38,289 nt of DNA from Hyphomonadaceae bacterium. GTDB lineage: Bacteria > Pseudomonadota > Alphaproteobacteria > Caulobacterales > Aquidulcibacteraceae. A program made the position numbers and the translations under genes. Numbering within the stretch: the first letter of the stretch is position 1; each line of letters begins with the position of its first letter. Location: NCBI GenBank assembly GCA_022843225.1, contig JALHOC010000019.1, positions 1-38,289 of the forward strand, read 5' to 3'. Under the pieces are notes generated by a model that was not told the DNA's origin, made no database searches, and saw only the letters and a list, made by a program, of their open reading frames with translations. Positions 15,897-25,605 of this stretch are shown here, piece by piece.

Positions 15897-18203
15897 ATGC
15901 GCCTTTTTGTACCGATGCTCGCCGTCTTAGCAGCAGCCCCCGCTGCTTTCGCTCAAGAGCGAAACCAAGACGAAGAGATCGTCGTCACCGCGGAGCGCCT
16001 GCGGGGCAGTGTCCCTGGCAACGTGACCCCGGAAACCACGTTCAGCGCCGAAGATGTCCGCTCCTACGGGGCATCGTCGATCTTTCAAATCCTCGCCGCC
16101 GTCGCGCCGAACACCGGCTCAGCATCGATCCGCGGCGGCGGTTTCCCGATCGTGCTGATCAATGGACGCCGCGTGAGCGGATTTCAGGAAATTCGCGATC
16201 TGCCGGCGGACGTGATTTCGCGCGTCGAAGTGTTCGATGAGCAATTGTCGCTGCAATACGGCTTCTCGCCCGACCAACGCGTGGTCAATCTCGTGCTCGA
16301 ACGCACCTATAGCGCCAGCTCGGCGGAAACTGGCGCCGGCGTCGCGGACGTGGACGCCCGCGCCTCGATGCGCGCCGAAGCTGGCTTCACCGAGATCGAT
16401 GAAGGCGATCGCATCGCCCTCGGCCTGAGCCACGACGCCGCCAGCTCCATCACAGAACTTGAACGCGACATCGCACCCCCGCTATCCGGCCCTGATACAC
16501 GCGCCGCGCGCACACTGTCTCCGGACCAAAACAATTGGCGCGCCAATGCGAGCTTCTCGCGCGCATTGAACGAGCGCGTCACGGGCACGGCCTCGGTGCG
16601 CGTCGAAACCAGCGAGCAAAGCGCGCTTCTGGGGCTCGATAGCGCCTCAACCCCGCGCGACCGCGATAGCGAGTCTCAAAGCGTGCGCTTGGCCGGCGCG
16701 CTCGACGGCTCGCAGGCCGGTTGGCAATGGACCTCGACCGCCACCGCCGACTTCACCCGCCAAGAGAGCACAACCTCGGATTCTGCGCTTCCAGCCCGAA
16801 CGCGCTCGGACCAGACCTTGTACGACATCACCGCCAACGCTAACGGCGCGTTGTTTGATGTGCCGGCTGGGCGCGCGCGCGGCGGCCTGCGGCTGGGCTT
16901 TGAGCAGCGCCAGATCGAAAGCTACGCGTTCGATACGTTCGGTGAACGACGCGCCGACCTTGAGCGCACAACGCCCTCGGGTCGCATTACGTTCTCAGCG
17001 CCAATCACCAGCCGTCGGTTCGAGTTCGGAGAGGCGTTTGGCGACATCTCGCTCAACACCTCGGCCTCATGGAGCGAGCCGAGCGACTTTGCCGCGCTTT
17101 CCAGCTTTGGCTTCGGCGGCTCTTGGTCGCCGATCCGCGCGCTGCGCTTCACGCTTCAGAACGAAAACAGCGAGGCCGCCCCATCGCTGCAGCAGCTTGG
17201 AGACCCCACACTCACGACGCCTGACGTGTCGTTCTTCGACGTGGCGAATGGCCAGTCCGTGTTGGTGACGCGCACAACGGGCGGTAACAGCGCCCTGCTC
17301 GCGGAAGAACGCAACGACCTTGTCTTCAACAGCACGTGGTCACCGCCGCAAGTCCAAGGCATGTCCATCTCATTCAGCTGGGCGCGCAATGAATCGCAAA
17401 ACGCTTTGGCGGCGTTGCCGACAGCCTTGCCCGAAACCGAAGCGGCATTCCCGTCGCGCTATGTTCGCGATCTGGGCGGCGTGCTCACCGCGATCGACAC
17501 GCGCCCGATTAATCTGGCGCAGCGCGACATTGAGAGCATCCGCTGGGGCGTCTCTTACTCACGCTCGATCGGCAGACAGCAACAGCAAGGTCGCCCGCAA
17601 CGTCCAGCCGAAGGCGCGCCAGCGTCAGTAGCTAGCCCCGCAACGCCAGGTGCGCCGAGCCCGACCACGCCCGAAGGCGCGTCACCCGCCGAGCGGCGCA
17701 TGGGTCTCGGCGGCGGCCAGACAGCCGGCGCGGGGCGCTGGAATGTGTCCGCGTTTCATCGCATCCGCCTCATGGATGACGTGACATTAGCCGCCGGCCA
17801 GACGCCGATCGACGTGCTCGATCGTGGCGGCCTCGATGGCGGCGGCGAGCCAGCGAGTTCGATCGAGTTCGAAGGCGGCGTGTTTTATCGCGGTTTGGGT
17901 TTGAGATTTAACGGCGGCTGGACTGACAGCTACTCCATCCCGGTAACGACAGGTGGCGCTCTCGATTTCTCCGATCGCTGGACCATCAATGCGCGCATGT
18001 TCTTGAGCTTCGACGCGCGCCCGAACATCCTCGAAGCCGCGCCTTGGCTGCGCGGCGCGCGGCTCTCGCTCAATATCGAAAACATCACCGACAGCGTCGT
18101 TGAGGTTCGCGACGAAACCGGCGCAACGCCGAGCGCTTATCAAGAGGGCTACCTCAATCCGCTCGGCCGCGTTGTGCAGCTCAGCTTCCGCAAGCAATGG
18201 TGA
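15897..18203 (+). CDS. TonB-receptor-like outer-membrane protein with Pro/Ala-rich insert
   Basis: A 768-residue protein. The signal peptide is residues 1-19 (AFA-Q) and a TonB-box-like EEIVVTAERL lies near 26-35. The plug-like domain is ASSIFQILAAVAPNTG, IRGGGFPIVLINGRRVSG and VISRVEVFDEQLSLQYGFS; here the usual GG-xx-xx-R arrangement of transporters is loosened. A barrel follows, ending in VVQLSFRKQW with terminal Trp. Near residues 558-606 is an unusual Gln/Pro/Ala-rich low-complexity segment. The start is ATG 15897 (CAGGGA upstream); the open frame before it is a shadow. Its stop lies 1 bp from the convergent LysR stop. Ligand unknown. Confidence 0.85.
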   Translation: MRLFVPMLAVLAAAPAAFAQERNQDEEIVVTAERLRGSVPGNVTPETTFSAEDVRSYGASSIFQILAAVAPNTGSASIRGGGFPIVLINGRRVSGFQEIRDLPADVISRVEVFDEQLSLQYGFSPDQRVVNLVLERTYSASSAETGAGVADVDARASMRAEAGFTEIDEGDRIALGLSHDAASSITELERDIAPPLSGPDTRAARTLSPDQNNWRANASFSRALNERVTGTASVRVETSEQSALLGLDSASTPRDRDSESQSVRLAGALDGSQAGWQWTSTATADFTRQESTTSDSALPARTRSDQTLYDITANANGALFDVPAGRARGGLRLGFEQRQIESYAFDTFGERRADLERTTPSGRITFSAPITSRRFEFGEAFGDISLNTSASWSEPSDFAALSSFGFGGSWSPIRALRFTLQNENSEAAPSLQQLGDPTLTTPDVSFFDVANGQSVLVTRTTGGNSALLAEERNDLVFNSTWSPPQVQGMSISFSWARNESQNALAALPTALPETEAAFPSRYVRDLGGVLTAIDTRPINLAQRDIESIRWGVSYSRSIGRQQQQGRPQRPAEGAPASVASPATPGAPSPTTPEGASPAERRMGLGGGQTAGAGRWNVSAFHRIRLMDDVTLAAGQTPIDVLDRGGLDGGGEPASSIEFEGGVFYRGLGLRFNGGWTDSYSIPVTTGGALDFSDRWTINARMFLSFDARPNILEAAPWLRGARLSLNIENITDSVVEVRDETGATPSAYQEGYLNPLGRVVQLSFRKQW

Positions 18204-18204
18204 G

Positions 18205-19119
18205 CTAACCCGGCGCTGACCGCATGCGGTGGAGCTTGGCAAGCCGACGCCGGTCGGCGGCCATCTCCGCGACAAGCCACTCGATAAACGCACCCGTTGC
18301 GGCGTGCGCGCGCGCCGGACGCGGACACAGCGTATAATAAGCCGCGCCGAGCCCCGGCGGTGATGCGAAGGGCACAACGAGCCGCGCAGCCGCTGGCGCG
18401 TCCCACACCAAAGGCGCCCAGGCCAGCGCCACGCCTTGGCCCGCCGCCGCAGCTTCGAGCGCGCTGGGGATCGTGTCCACGATGAGGCTTCCCTTTGCTT
18501 TCAACCCTGCGAGGCCCGCTGCGGCGAGCCAGTTCGGCCAAGCATTGGTGCGTGGCGCGATATGAATCAAAGTAACACCCGCGAGATCGGCTGGCCCTTT
18601 CAGTTTCAGACTTGGCGCACACAGCACGACGGGCTCGACATCGATCAGCTTGCGCGCGGCAAGCCCTGGCGTGGGCGCGGACAAATTCCGGATCGCGACA
18701 TCCACGCCATCGGTTTCGAAATTGGCGAGCGCGTTGGCGGTTTCAATTTCGAGTGCAATGCCCGGGTGACGCGCCTCGAACCGCGCCAAGCGCGGAACGA
18801 GCCAATGTTGCGTGAAAGACGCAAGGGCGCTCACCTTCACCTTCTGCGCGGCTTGGCCACGCGCGCGATCGAGCGCGGCGGCGATTTGAGCGAAGCCCGC
18901 ATCGAGCTCAGCGAACAATTGCGCGCCGGTTTCTGTCAACCGCACGGACCGCGTGCCGCGCGTGAACAGCGACACGCCAAGCGCCGCTTCAAGCCCGCGG
19001 ATTTGATGGCTCACCGCCGAAGGCGTCAGGGAAAGCGCCCGGGCCGCCGCCTGGAAGCCGCCATGCCGCGCGGCTTCGCGAAAAGCCCGCAGCGCGGCGA
19101 ACGGCATAGGTGAATTCAT
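18205..19119 (-). CDS. LysR-family transcriptional regulator (GcvA-like)
   Basis: A 304-residue LTTR: N-terminal winged helix (residues 1-65, ALRAFREAARHGGFQAAARALSLTPSAVSHQIRGLEAALG) and a periplasmic-binding-fold effector domain from about 90. The FEARHPGIALEIET and GVDVAIRN motifs fit the GcvA/AmpR-like subgroup. It is divergent from the DUF4267-alcohol dehydrogenase pair and most likely regulates them. AGGTGAA is the ribosome site before ATG 19119 and is itself the inner part of a 25-bp palindrome that covers the start, so autorepression is plausible. Confidence 0.92.
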   Translation of the reverse strand: MNSPMPFAALRAFREAARHGGFQAAARALSLTPSAVSHQIRGLEAALGVSLFTRGTRSVRLTETGAQLFAELDAGFAQIAAALDRARGQAAQKVKVSALASFTQHWLVPRLARFEARHPGIALEIETANALANFETDGVDVAIRNLSAPTPGLAARKLIDVEPVVLCAPSLKLKGPADLAGVTLIHIAPRTNAWPNWLAAAGLAGLKAKGSLIVDTIPSALEAAAAGQGVALAWAPLVWDAPAAARLVVPFASPPGLGAAYYTLCPRPARAHAATGAFIEWLVAEMAADRRRLAKLHRMRSAPG

Positions 19120-19129
19120 TTCACCTATG
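19105..19129. promoter_or_regulatory. 25-bp palindrome over the LysR start codon
   Basis: CATAGGTGAA (19105-19114), TTCAT, TTCACCTATG (19120-19129) is a perfect 10-bp inverted repeat with a 5-bp centre. It includes the lysR ATG and Shine-Dalgarno sequence. It is a candidate LysR operator for the divergent promoters; LTTR sites are typically around 15 bp with imperfect symmetry, so a perfect 25-bp dyad is longer than usual. Confidence 0.65.
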
Positions 19130-19193
19130 GAGCGCCGAATACGCGCGCGCGCAAGGCCCTTCGTGTTCGAGAAGAGACGCGGAGGACTTCTTC

Positions 19194-19610
19194 ATGACGT
19201 CAATCGCTGCCGCCTTTTCGAGCTTAAGTTGGCCTGGCCGCGTCGGCTATGCGCTGGCGGCGCTGCTGGCTGTGTACATGGCGATCAACACGGCGCGGGC
19301 GCTGATCCAGCCCGAGGCCTTTGCGGCCTATCTCGGCGCGCCGCTCCACGACCCGCGCGATATCGGCTTTGTGCTCGTCTACGCGTTCCGCGCGGCCTTC
19401 TTCGCGATATTCGTCGGCGCGCTGGTGCTGCGCGGCGATGTCGGAACGCTGCGGCTGCTCGCCTTGATCGGGCTGGTGATGCCGCTGGGCGACGCCTGGC
19501 TGACCTGGCGCCATGGCGGCGGCGAAGCGTTCGCCATTCGGCATTTGATTGTCGCCGGCGTGCTGCTGCTCACATGGTTTTTGCTCGGGCTGCGCGCCCG
19601 CACAATTTGA
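19194..19610 (+). CDS. DUF4267 membrane protein
   Basis: A 138-residue protein with about four hydrophobic helices and the conserved core PRDIGFVLVYAFRAAF, LRLLALIGLVMPLGDAWLTW typical of DUF4267. Function unknown. GGAGG stands 8 nt before ATG 19194. The stop (TGA) is followed within 11 bp by the TTG start of the alcohol dehydrogenase, with GAGGAGACGCGG between them, so the two are an operon. Probably under the divergent LysR regulator. Confidence 0.85.
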   Translation: MTSIAAAFSSLSWPGRVGYALAALLAVYMAINTARALIQPEAFAAYLGAPLHDPRDIGFVLVYAFRAAFFAIFVGALVLRGDVGTLRLLALIGLVMPLGDAWLTWRHGGGEAFAIRHLIVAGVLLLTWFLLGLRARTI

Positions 19611-19621
19611 GGAGACGCGGT

Positions 19622-20647
19622 TTGCGCCAGCTCTATTTTGTCGAAAAAGGAAAGTTCGAGTGGCGGGACATCCCGGCCCCGACATTGCAAACCGACGCAG
19701 AAGCGATCGTCCGCCCGCTCAGCGTCGCGCGCTGCGATCTCGATCTCTACATCGCCAACGGCATCGCGCCCTTGAAGGGACCGTTTCCCTTTGGGCACGA
19801 AGCCATCGCCGAAGTCGTCGATGCGGGCGTTGCCTCTGGCTTCGCCCCCGGTGACCGCGTGATCGTGCCTTTCCAGCTAAGCTGCGGGCGTTGCGCTACC
19901 TGCCGGCGTGGCTTCACCGCATCGTGCGAGGCGTTTCCACCGCGCGCCGCGTTCGGCCTCGGCATGGACATTGGCGGCGCGTTGTCGGAGCGCATGCGTG
20001 TGCCCTTCGCCGATCACATGCTGATGCGTGCTCCGGCTGGTTTCAGCAATGCGCAACTTGCTTCAATGCCGGACAACATTCCCGATGGGTGGCGCGCCGT
20101 GGCGCCGCACTTGCGCGCGCGGCCGGGCGCGAGTGTGCTCGTGGTTGGGGGTTTGGCGCAAAGCGTCGGCCTCTACGCTGCGGCGTTAGCGGTTTCGCTT
20201 GGCGCGGGACGGGTGCTTTACCTCGATGACGACGCGCGCCGCCGCGCGGTTGCGACCAGCTATGGCGCAAGCGCAGAACCGCTGGCGCTCAGCGAGGGAC
20301 GCGAGCCGAAGGAGCAGTTCGAGATCACGGTCGATGCCTCGGGCATAGCGCCCGCCTTGCGCCACGCCCTGCTCTCGACAGCGCCGAACGGCGTCTGCAC
20401 AGCGGTCGCGATCTATTTCGAACCGCTTGTCGGGCTTCCGCTTGCGCCGCTGTATTATAAGGGCGCCACTTTCCATACGAGCCGCGTCAGCGCGCGCGCC
20501 ATGTTGCCCGACTTGGTCGAGCATGTTGCGTGCGGGCATTTTCATCCCGAGAAGATGATCACGCGCACCTTGCCGTTCTCGGCCGCCGCCGACGCCATGG
20601 ACGCGCCCGACATCAAGCTGGTATTTGAAACGGACTTCGCGCCATAG
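19622..20647 (+). CDS. Zinc-dependent alcohol dehydrogenase (MDR family)
   Basis: A 341-residue medium-chain dehydrogenase/reductase. Likely catalytic zinc ligands are Cys38 and His59-Glu60 (FGHEAI); the structural-zinc cluster is C88-x2-C91-x2-C94-x7-C102 (SCGRCATCRRGFTASC). The Rossmann region (ASVLVVGGLAQSVGLYAAALAVSLGAGRVLYLDDD) ends in acidic residues, suggesting NAD(H) rather than NADP(H). Substrate unknown. TTG 19622 was chosen because it is preceded by GAGGAGACGCGG and starts the conserved N-terminus (RQLYFVEKGKFEWRD); the frame upstream overlaps DUF4267. It forms an operon with DUF4267, divergent from LysR. Confidence 0.87.
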   Translation: MRQLYFVEKGKFEWRDIPAPTLQTDAEAIVRPLSVARCDLDLYIANGIAPLKGPFPFGHEAIAEVVDAGVASGFAPGDRVIVPFQLSCGRCATCRRGFTASCEAFPPRAAFGLGMDIGGALSERMRVPFADHMLMRAPAGFSNAQLASMPDNIPDGWRAVAPHLRARPGASVLVVGGLAQSVGLYAAALAVSLGAGRVLYLDDDARRRAVATSYGASAEPLALSEGREPKEQFEITVDASGIAPALRHALLSTAPNGVCTAVAIYFEPLVGLPLAPLYYKGATFHTSRVSARAMLPDLVEHVACGHFHPEKMITRTLPFSAAADAMDAPDIKLVFETDFAP

Positions 20648-20686
20648 AACAGGGGCGGTGCTTAGACATGCAGCGACGGACCAAAC

Positions 20687-22186
20687 TCAATCGGTCCTGA
20701 CAACACGAAAACCGCCGAAGTCGAACCGGGCCCCGGGACTGCCCATGCCGGAGTTCGAAGAGCGTTGGGAGAACGCGTCATCGATCCAGGAGCCGCCTGC
20801 GCGGACGCGGTACCGGCAGCCGTCCACAGAACAATCCTCAACCCACTCGCGAACATTGCCATGCATGTCGAAGAGTCCAAACGCGTTCGGCTGGAATGAG
20901 CCGACTGGCAAAGTCCTATTGTTGCAGCGATCAAAATTGGCGCCGTTGCGTACGCTTCGATCACAGACCGGGTCCTCGTCGCCCCAGGAATAGTGTGTCG
21001 TCGTGCCGGCGCGCGCGGCCCATTGCCATTCCGCGGCTGTGGGCAGACGGTACCGCTGACCGGTGCGTTGGCTGAGCCATTGCACATAGGCTTGCGCGTC
21101 GTCCCAATTCACATTGATCACCGGGCGATTGCCACGCCCCCAACCCTCATCGCTGGGTTCGTATCCATTGCAGCCGCCCGCAGCCACGCATGCGTCCCAT
21201 TGCGCGAACGTCACTTCGGTTCGAGCTACTGCTAACCACTGCCCAGGAATGCGCACCATTTCGGGGCATTCTCGGCACTCGGGGAAATTCTGCACCTGAG
21301 CCGGCGCTTGTCGCGACCCGGCAGCCGGCGCTGGCGCCGTGGCCTGCTCTGGCTCTGTTGCGCTTTCTTCGCTGCGCGCATCCGCGCCTACCACCATGAC
21401 AACACGAAAACCGAGACCGCCGCTTCGACCTTGTGGATCGAGGTTACCAGCCTGAGGAAGGTGTCGCGGCGGCGGGTCGTAAAAGCCGCCGCCGCGAACG
21501 CCACGGGTCCAGCAATTGGATTCTGAACAATCCTCGACCCACTCCGAAACGTTGCCTTGCATATCGTAGAGTCCAAACGCGTTCGGCTGGAAGGAGCCGA
21601 CAGGCAAGGCGCCATCGCCACAATAAAAGTTGGCGCCGTTGGGTGCGCTTCGATCGCAGACCGGCTCTTCATCGCCCCAGGAATAGTTCGCTGCTGAGCC
21701 CGCGCGCGCGGCAATCTCCCACTCGGCTGCTGTCGGCAAGCGATAGCGATGCCCGGTGCGTTGGCTGAGCCACTGGATGTACGCCTGAACATCGTCCCAG
21801 GCGACATGAACCACGGGAAGGTTGTCTTCGCCGACAGGCCTGTAGCCATTGCATCCGCCCGCCGCGACGCAGGCGCCCCACTGGGCGAAGGTCACCTCGT
21901 GGCGGCCGACAGCGAAGTTTTGCCCCGGGATGCGCGCCATCTCCGGACAATCCGAACAATCGCGGAATGTCTGCGCGCCTTGCCCCTGTGCGTTTGCATC
22001 GAGCGCATGCTCTTGGACTTGCGATTGGACTTGGGTCGGCGTGGCGTCTTGAGCCTGCCGGGCTGAGGGGGAAGCAAAAAAACTCCATACGCCGAGCCCG
22101 ATCGCCATCAGCGCGATCGCTGCAATCCCGCCGCCGATCAGCAGCCGCCGGGAGCTACTCCCCGTTTTTTCGCCCTGCATATCCAC
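20687..22186 (-). CDS. Membrane-anchored protein with two SUMF1-fold domains
   Basis: A 499-residue protein. An N-terminal transmembrane helix (about 15-38) places two tandem SUMF1/FGE-sulfatase domains outside the cytoplasm (about 80-270 and 305-499), each with the ARxEVTFAQWxACVAAGGCNGY, WDDxQAYVxWLSQRTGxRYRLPTAAEW and PNAFGLxDMxGNVxEWVEDC motifs. The two copies are very similar to one another, so they arose by internal duplication. The paired cysteines of true formylglycine-generating enzymes (C-x4-C just before GFRCA) are absent: both copies read GFRVV. Sulfatase activation is therefore unlikely; a binding or other role is possible. GTG 22186 and ATG 22180 are candidate starts. It lies just after fusA and its terminator. 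Confidence 0.85.
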   Translation of the reverse strand: MDMQGEKTGSSSRRLLIGGGIAAIALMAIGLGVWSFFASPSARQAQDATPTQVQSQVQEHALDANAQGQGAQTFRDCSDCPEMARIPGQNFAVGRHEVTFAQWGACVAAGGCNGYRPVGEDNLPVVHVAWDDVQAYIQWLSQRTGHRYRLPTAAEWEIAARAGSAANYSWGDEEPVCDRSAPNGANFYCGDGALPVGSFQPNAFGLYDMQGNVSEWVEDCSESNCWTRGVRGGGFYDPPPRHLPQAGNLDPQGRSGGLGFRVVMVVGADARSEESATEPEQATAPAPAAGSRQAPAQVQNFPECRECPEMVRIPGQWLAVARTEVTFAQWDACVAAGGCNGYEPSDEGWGRGNRPVINVNWDDAQAYVQWLSQRTGQRYRLPTAAEWQWAARAGTTTHYSWGDEDPVCDRSVRNGANFDRCNNRTLPVGSFQPNAFGLFDMHGNVREWVEDCSVDGCRYRVRAGGSWIDDAFSQRSSNSGMGSPGARFDFGGFRVVRTD

Positions 22187-22289
22187 GAGGCCCCCGTCAA
22201 AATGTGCTGGGGTGTGAATCGCCGCCGATACACACCTGGCGACACCTTAAATCGGCGAAGCCCCGAAACGCCAGCCGACCGCGACATAG

Positions 22290-22320
22290 CAAAAAGGGCC
22301 GCCCTTGCGAGCGGCCCTTG
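22290..22320 (-). terminator. Terminator after fusA
   Basis: Reading on the minus strand, a 9-bp stem (AAGGGCCGC / GCGGCCCTT, loop CTCGCAAG-like 8 nt) is followed by a TTTTT run. It lies 23-53 bp past the fusA stop. Confidence 0.9.
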
Positions 22321-22342
22321 TGAGCTTGAATTAACGCGGCTT

Positions 22343-24424
22343 TTAGGCGCGAAGCTTCGCCAGCACTTCGGCGCTCACCGCGCGCGGCACTTCCTCGTAA
22401 TGGTCGAATTCCATCACGTACGAAGCGCGGCCCTGTGAGAACGAGCGCAGCGTGTTGACGTAGCCGAACATGTTGGCGAGAGGCACCATCGCGTTGATGA
22501 TGGTGGCGTTGCCGCGCATGTCCTGGCCTTGGATCATGCCGCGGCGCGAGTTCAGATCGCCGATCACAGAGCCGACGTACTCTTCCGGGCTCGTGACTTC
22601 GACCTTCATGATCGGCTCAAGCAAGCGCGGATCGCCCTTCTCTTTCAGTTCGCGGAACGCGGCTTGCGCGGCGATCTGGAAGGTCAGCACGTTCGAGTCG
22701 ACGTCGTGGTACTTGCCGTCGACGAGGCGCGCAGTGACGTCGATCACGGGGAAGCCAGCCAAGAGGCCGTTTTCCTTGGCCATGTTGAGGCCCTTTTCGA
22801 CGCCCGGCACATATTCGCGCGGCACGTTGCCGCCGACGATCTTGTTCTCGAACACAAAGCCCGTGCCCGGTTCGCCCGGTTCGAACTCGATCTTCACTTC
22901 GGCGAATTGGCCCGAACCGCCGGTCTGCTTCTTGTGCGTGTAGGTGATCGTCGTCGCACGACCGAGTTTCTCGCGATACGCGACTTGCGGCGCGCCGACG
23001 CTGGCGTCGACCTTGTAGGTGCGGCGCAGGATGTCGATCTTGATGTCGAGGTGCAGTTCGCCCATGCCCTTGAGGATGGTCTGGCCGCTTTCCTGATCGG
23101 TCGAGACGCGGAAGGACGGATCCTCCGCCGCGAGCTTCGCCAGCGCGACGCCGAGCTTTTCCTGATCGGCTTTCGACTTCGGCTCCACCGCCACTTCGAT
23201 GACCGGCTCGGGGAAGATCATCCGCTCAAGAATGACCGGCTTCTGCGGATCGCAGAGCGTATCGCCGGTGCGCACTTCCTTGAGGCCCGCCAGCGCAACG
23301 ATGTCGCCGGCATAAGCTTCCTTGATGTCTTCGCGGTTGTTCGCGTGCATCAGCAGCATGCGACCCGCACGCTCTTTCTTGTCGCGCGTGGAATTGAGCA
23401 GCGCATCGCCCGCATTCAGCACGCCGGAATAGATACGGCAGAACGTGATCGTGCCCACGAAGGGGTCGTCCATGATCTTGAACGCCAGCAGCGAGAGCGG
23501 CTGGTTGTCGTCGGATTCGCGGACGAGTTCCTTTTCCGGGTCGTCCATATCGACGCCCTTGATCGCGGGGCGATCGGTCGGGCTCGGCAGGTAGTCCACG
23601 ACGGCGTCGAGCAAAGGCTGCACGCCCTTGTTCTTGAACGCCGAACCCAAGAGCATCGGATACCAGGCGGCCTTCAGCACCGCGAGGCGGATCAGGCGCT
23701 TCAGAGTGGCGATGTCCGGCTCGTTCCCATCGAGATAGGCGGCCATGACGTCGTCGTCCATTTCGACGGCGGCTTCCACCAGAGCGGCGCGATATTCCGT
23801 CGCCTTCTCTTTCAGGTCATCGGGAATTTCGACGATGTCGAACTTCGCGCCGAGGGTCTCATCCTTCCAGATGATCGCGTTCATCTCGACGAGATCGACC
23901 AGGCCCTTGAACCCGGACTCGATGCCGATCGGCAGCTGCAGCGGCACGGGCCGCGCGCCGAGGCGCTTCTTGATGTCGTCGACGCACATGTAGAAGTCGG
24001 CGCCGGTCTTATCCATCTTGTTGGCGAAAATGATGCGCGGAACCTTGTACTTGTCGCCCTGGCGCCAAACGGTTTCGGTCTGCGGCTCAACGCCCTGGTT
24101 GCCGTCCAGCACCACCACCGCGCCGTCGAGCACGCGCAGCGAGCGCTCCACTTCGATGGTGAAGTCGACGTGGCCGGGCGTGTCGATGATGTTGAGGCGC
24201 TTGCCGTTCCAGAACGTCGTCGTCGCGGCGGACGTAATGGTGATGCCGCGCTCTTGCTCTTGCTCCATCCAGTCCATGGTGGCCGCGCCGTCATGGACTT
24301 CGCCGATCTTGTGGCTCTTGCCGCTGTAAAACAGAATCCGCTCAGTGGTCGTGGTCTTGCCCGCATCAATGTGAGCCATGATGCCGAAGTTGCGATAGTC
24401 TTCGATTTTGTACTGACGAGGCAT
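22343..24424 (-). CDS. fusA: Elongation factor G
   Basis: A 693-residue translational GTPase that drives ribosomal translocation. It has G1 [15 protein letters not shown] (residues 17-31), the effector [17 protein letters not shown] (G3) and NKMD (G4), then domains II-V ending in the EVLAKLRA tail; size and order match bacterial EF-G. It is the last gene of the rpsL-rpsG-fusA set, preceded by a 76-bp hairpin-rich spacer and followed by a terminator; no tuf gene follows, which differs from the classical str operon. Confidence 0.98.
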   Translation of the reverse strand: MPRQYKIEDYRNFGIMAHIDAGKTTTTERILFYSGKSHKIGEVHDGAATMDWMEQEQERGITITSAATTTFWNGKRLNIIDTPGHVDFTIEVERSLRVLDGAVVVLDGNQGVEPQTETVWRQGDKYKVPRIIFANKMDKTGADFYMCVDDIKKRLGARPVPLQLPIGIESGFKGLVDLVEMNAIIWKDETLGAKFDIVEIPDDLKEKATEYRAALVEAAVEMDDDVMAAYLDGNEPDIATLKRLIRLAVLKAAWYPMLLGSAFKNKGVQPLLDAVVDYLPSPTDRPAIKGVDMDDPEKELVRESDDNQPLSLLAFKIMDDPFVGTITFCRIYSGVLNAGDALLNSTRDKKERAGRMLLMHANNREDIKEAYAGDIVALAGLKEVRTGDTLCDPQKPVILERMIFPEPVIEVAVEPKSKADQEKLGVALAKLAAEDPSFRVSTDQESGQTILKGMGELHLDIKIDILRRTYKVDASVGAPQVAYREKLGRATTITYTHKKQTGGSGQFAEVKIEFEPGEPGTGFVFENKIVGGNVPREYVPGVEKGLNMAKENGLLAGFPVIDVTARLVDGKYHDVDSNVLTFQIAAQAAFRELKEKGDPRLLEPIMKVEVTSPEEYVGSVIGDLNSRRGMIQGQDMRGNATIINAMVPLANMFGYVNTLRSFSQGRASYVMEFDHYEEVPRAVSAEVLAKLRA

Positions 24425-24447
24425 GACAATTCTGTCCTTTGAGGACC

Positions 24448-24490
24448 GCCGGCATCTTGCCGGCTAAGGTCTTGCCGGCTGGAAGCCGGC
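24448..24490. repeat. Two tandem GCCGGC hairpins between rpsG and fusA
   Basis: GCCGGC occurs at 24448, 24459, 24474 and 24485. The first pair makes a stem around ATCTT and the second a 7-bp stem (GCCGGCT / AGCCGGC) around GGA. It fills most of the 76-bp spacer. It has the look of a REP-like palindromic element, or an mRNA structure that tunes the two genes' relative expression; a run of T on the minus strand is lacking, so it is not a classical terminator. Confidence 0.6.
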
Positions 24491-24500
24491 GCTCCAGCGA

Positions 24501-24983
<483 letters not shown>

Positions 24984-25355
24984 TTACTTCGGACGCTTGG
25001 CGCCATAGAGCGAACGGCGCTTCTTGCGATCCTTCACGCCTTGGGTGTCGAGCACACCGCGCAGGATGTGATAGCGCACGCCCGGCAAATCCTTCACCCG
25101 GCCGCCGCGGATCAGCACCACAGAGTGCTCCTGCAGATTGTGGCCTTCGCCCGGGATATAGCACACGGCTTCAATGCCGGTGGTGAGGCGCACCTTGGCG
25201 ACCTTACGCAGCGCTGAGTTCGGCTTCTTCGGGGTCGTCGTATAGACGCGGGTGCAGACGCCGCGCCGCTGCGGGCAGGCCTTCAGCGCCGGCGACTTGT
25301 TGCGCACTGGCTTCGGTGACCGGGGCTTCCGGATCAGCTGGTTGATCGTCGGCAT
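24984..25355 (-). CDS. rpsL: 30S ribosomal protein S12
   Basis: A 123-residue S12 with the hallmarks [31 protein letters not shown] and [17 protein letters not shown]. The Lys residues of KPNSA and GGRVKD are the classic streptomycin-resistance sites and both are the sensitive (wild-type) Lys. It acts at the decoding centre. The start at ATG 25355 follows AGAGGCGAC. It is first of the rpsL-rpsG-fusA operon, with a plausible promoter about 150 bp upstream. Confidence 0.98.
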   Translation of the reverse strand: MPTINQLIRKPRSPKPVRNKSPALKACPQRRGVCTRVYTTTPKKPNSALRKVAKVRLTTGIEAVCYIPGEGHNLQEHSVVLIRGGRVKDLPGVRYHILRGVLDTQGVKDRKKRRSLYGAKRPK

Positions 25356-25507
25356 GTCGCCTCTTCTTCGTCCTGTTCCACCAAACTCAATTAGCGCGCC
25401 CGCCGGCCCTTTGGAGACCGCCTGGAGGCGCGCTGCGATAAGTTCCAATCGGCGGGGCCCGGAGCCATGTCGAGGCGTTAAGGGCAGCCGTTCCGAATGA
25501 GGGTGGT

Positions 25508-25536
25508 TGTCTAGGGGCGCACAAGCGGCGCGTCAA
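25508..25536 (-). promoter_or_regulatory. Sigma-70-type promoter for the rpsL operon
   Basis: On the minus strand TTGACG (25536-25531) is followed after 17 bp by TAGACA (25513-25508). The -35 is a near-consensus hexamer and the spacing is ideal; the -10 is weaker but acceptable for alphaproteobacteria. Start of transcription would be near 25500, giving a ~145-nt leader before rpsL. Confidence 0.55.
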
Positions 25537-25605
25537 GGACCCGGATTTTCCGGTTCGCCCTCGTCGCAAAGAAAACGGCGAGCTTCTTGGGCGCCCGCCG
25601 GGGCG

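Noticed and set aside
22529-24442. Long open frame antisense to fusA (637 codons)
   Set aside because: It is a mirror of the strongly biased fusA codons on the other strand, with Asp/His/Arg-rich composition and no recognisable domain.
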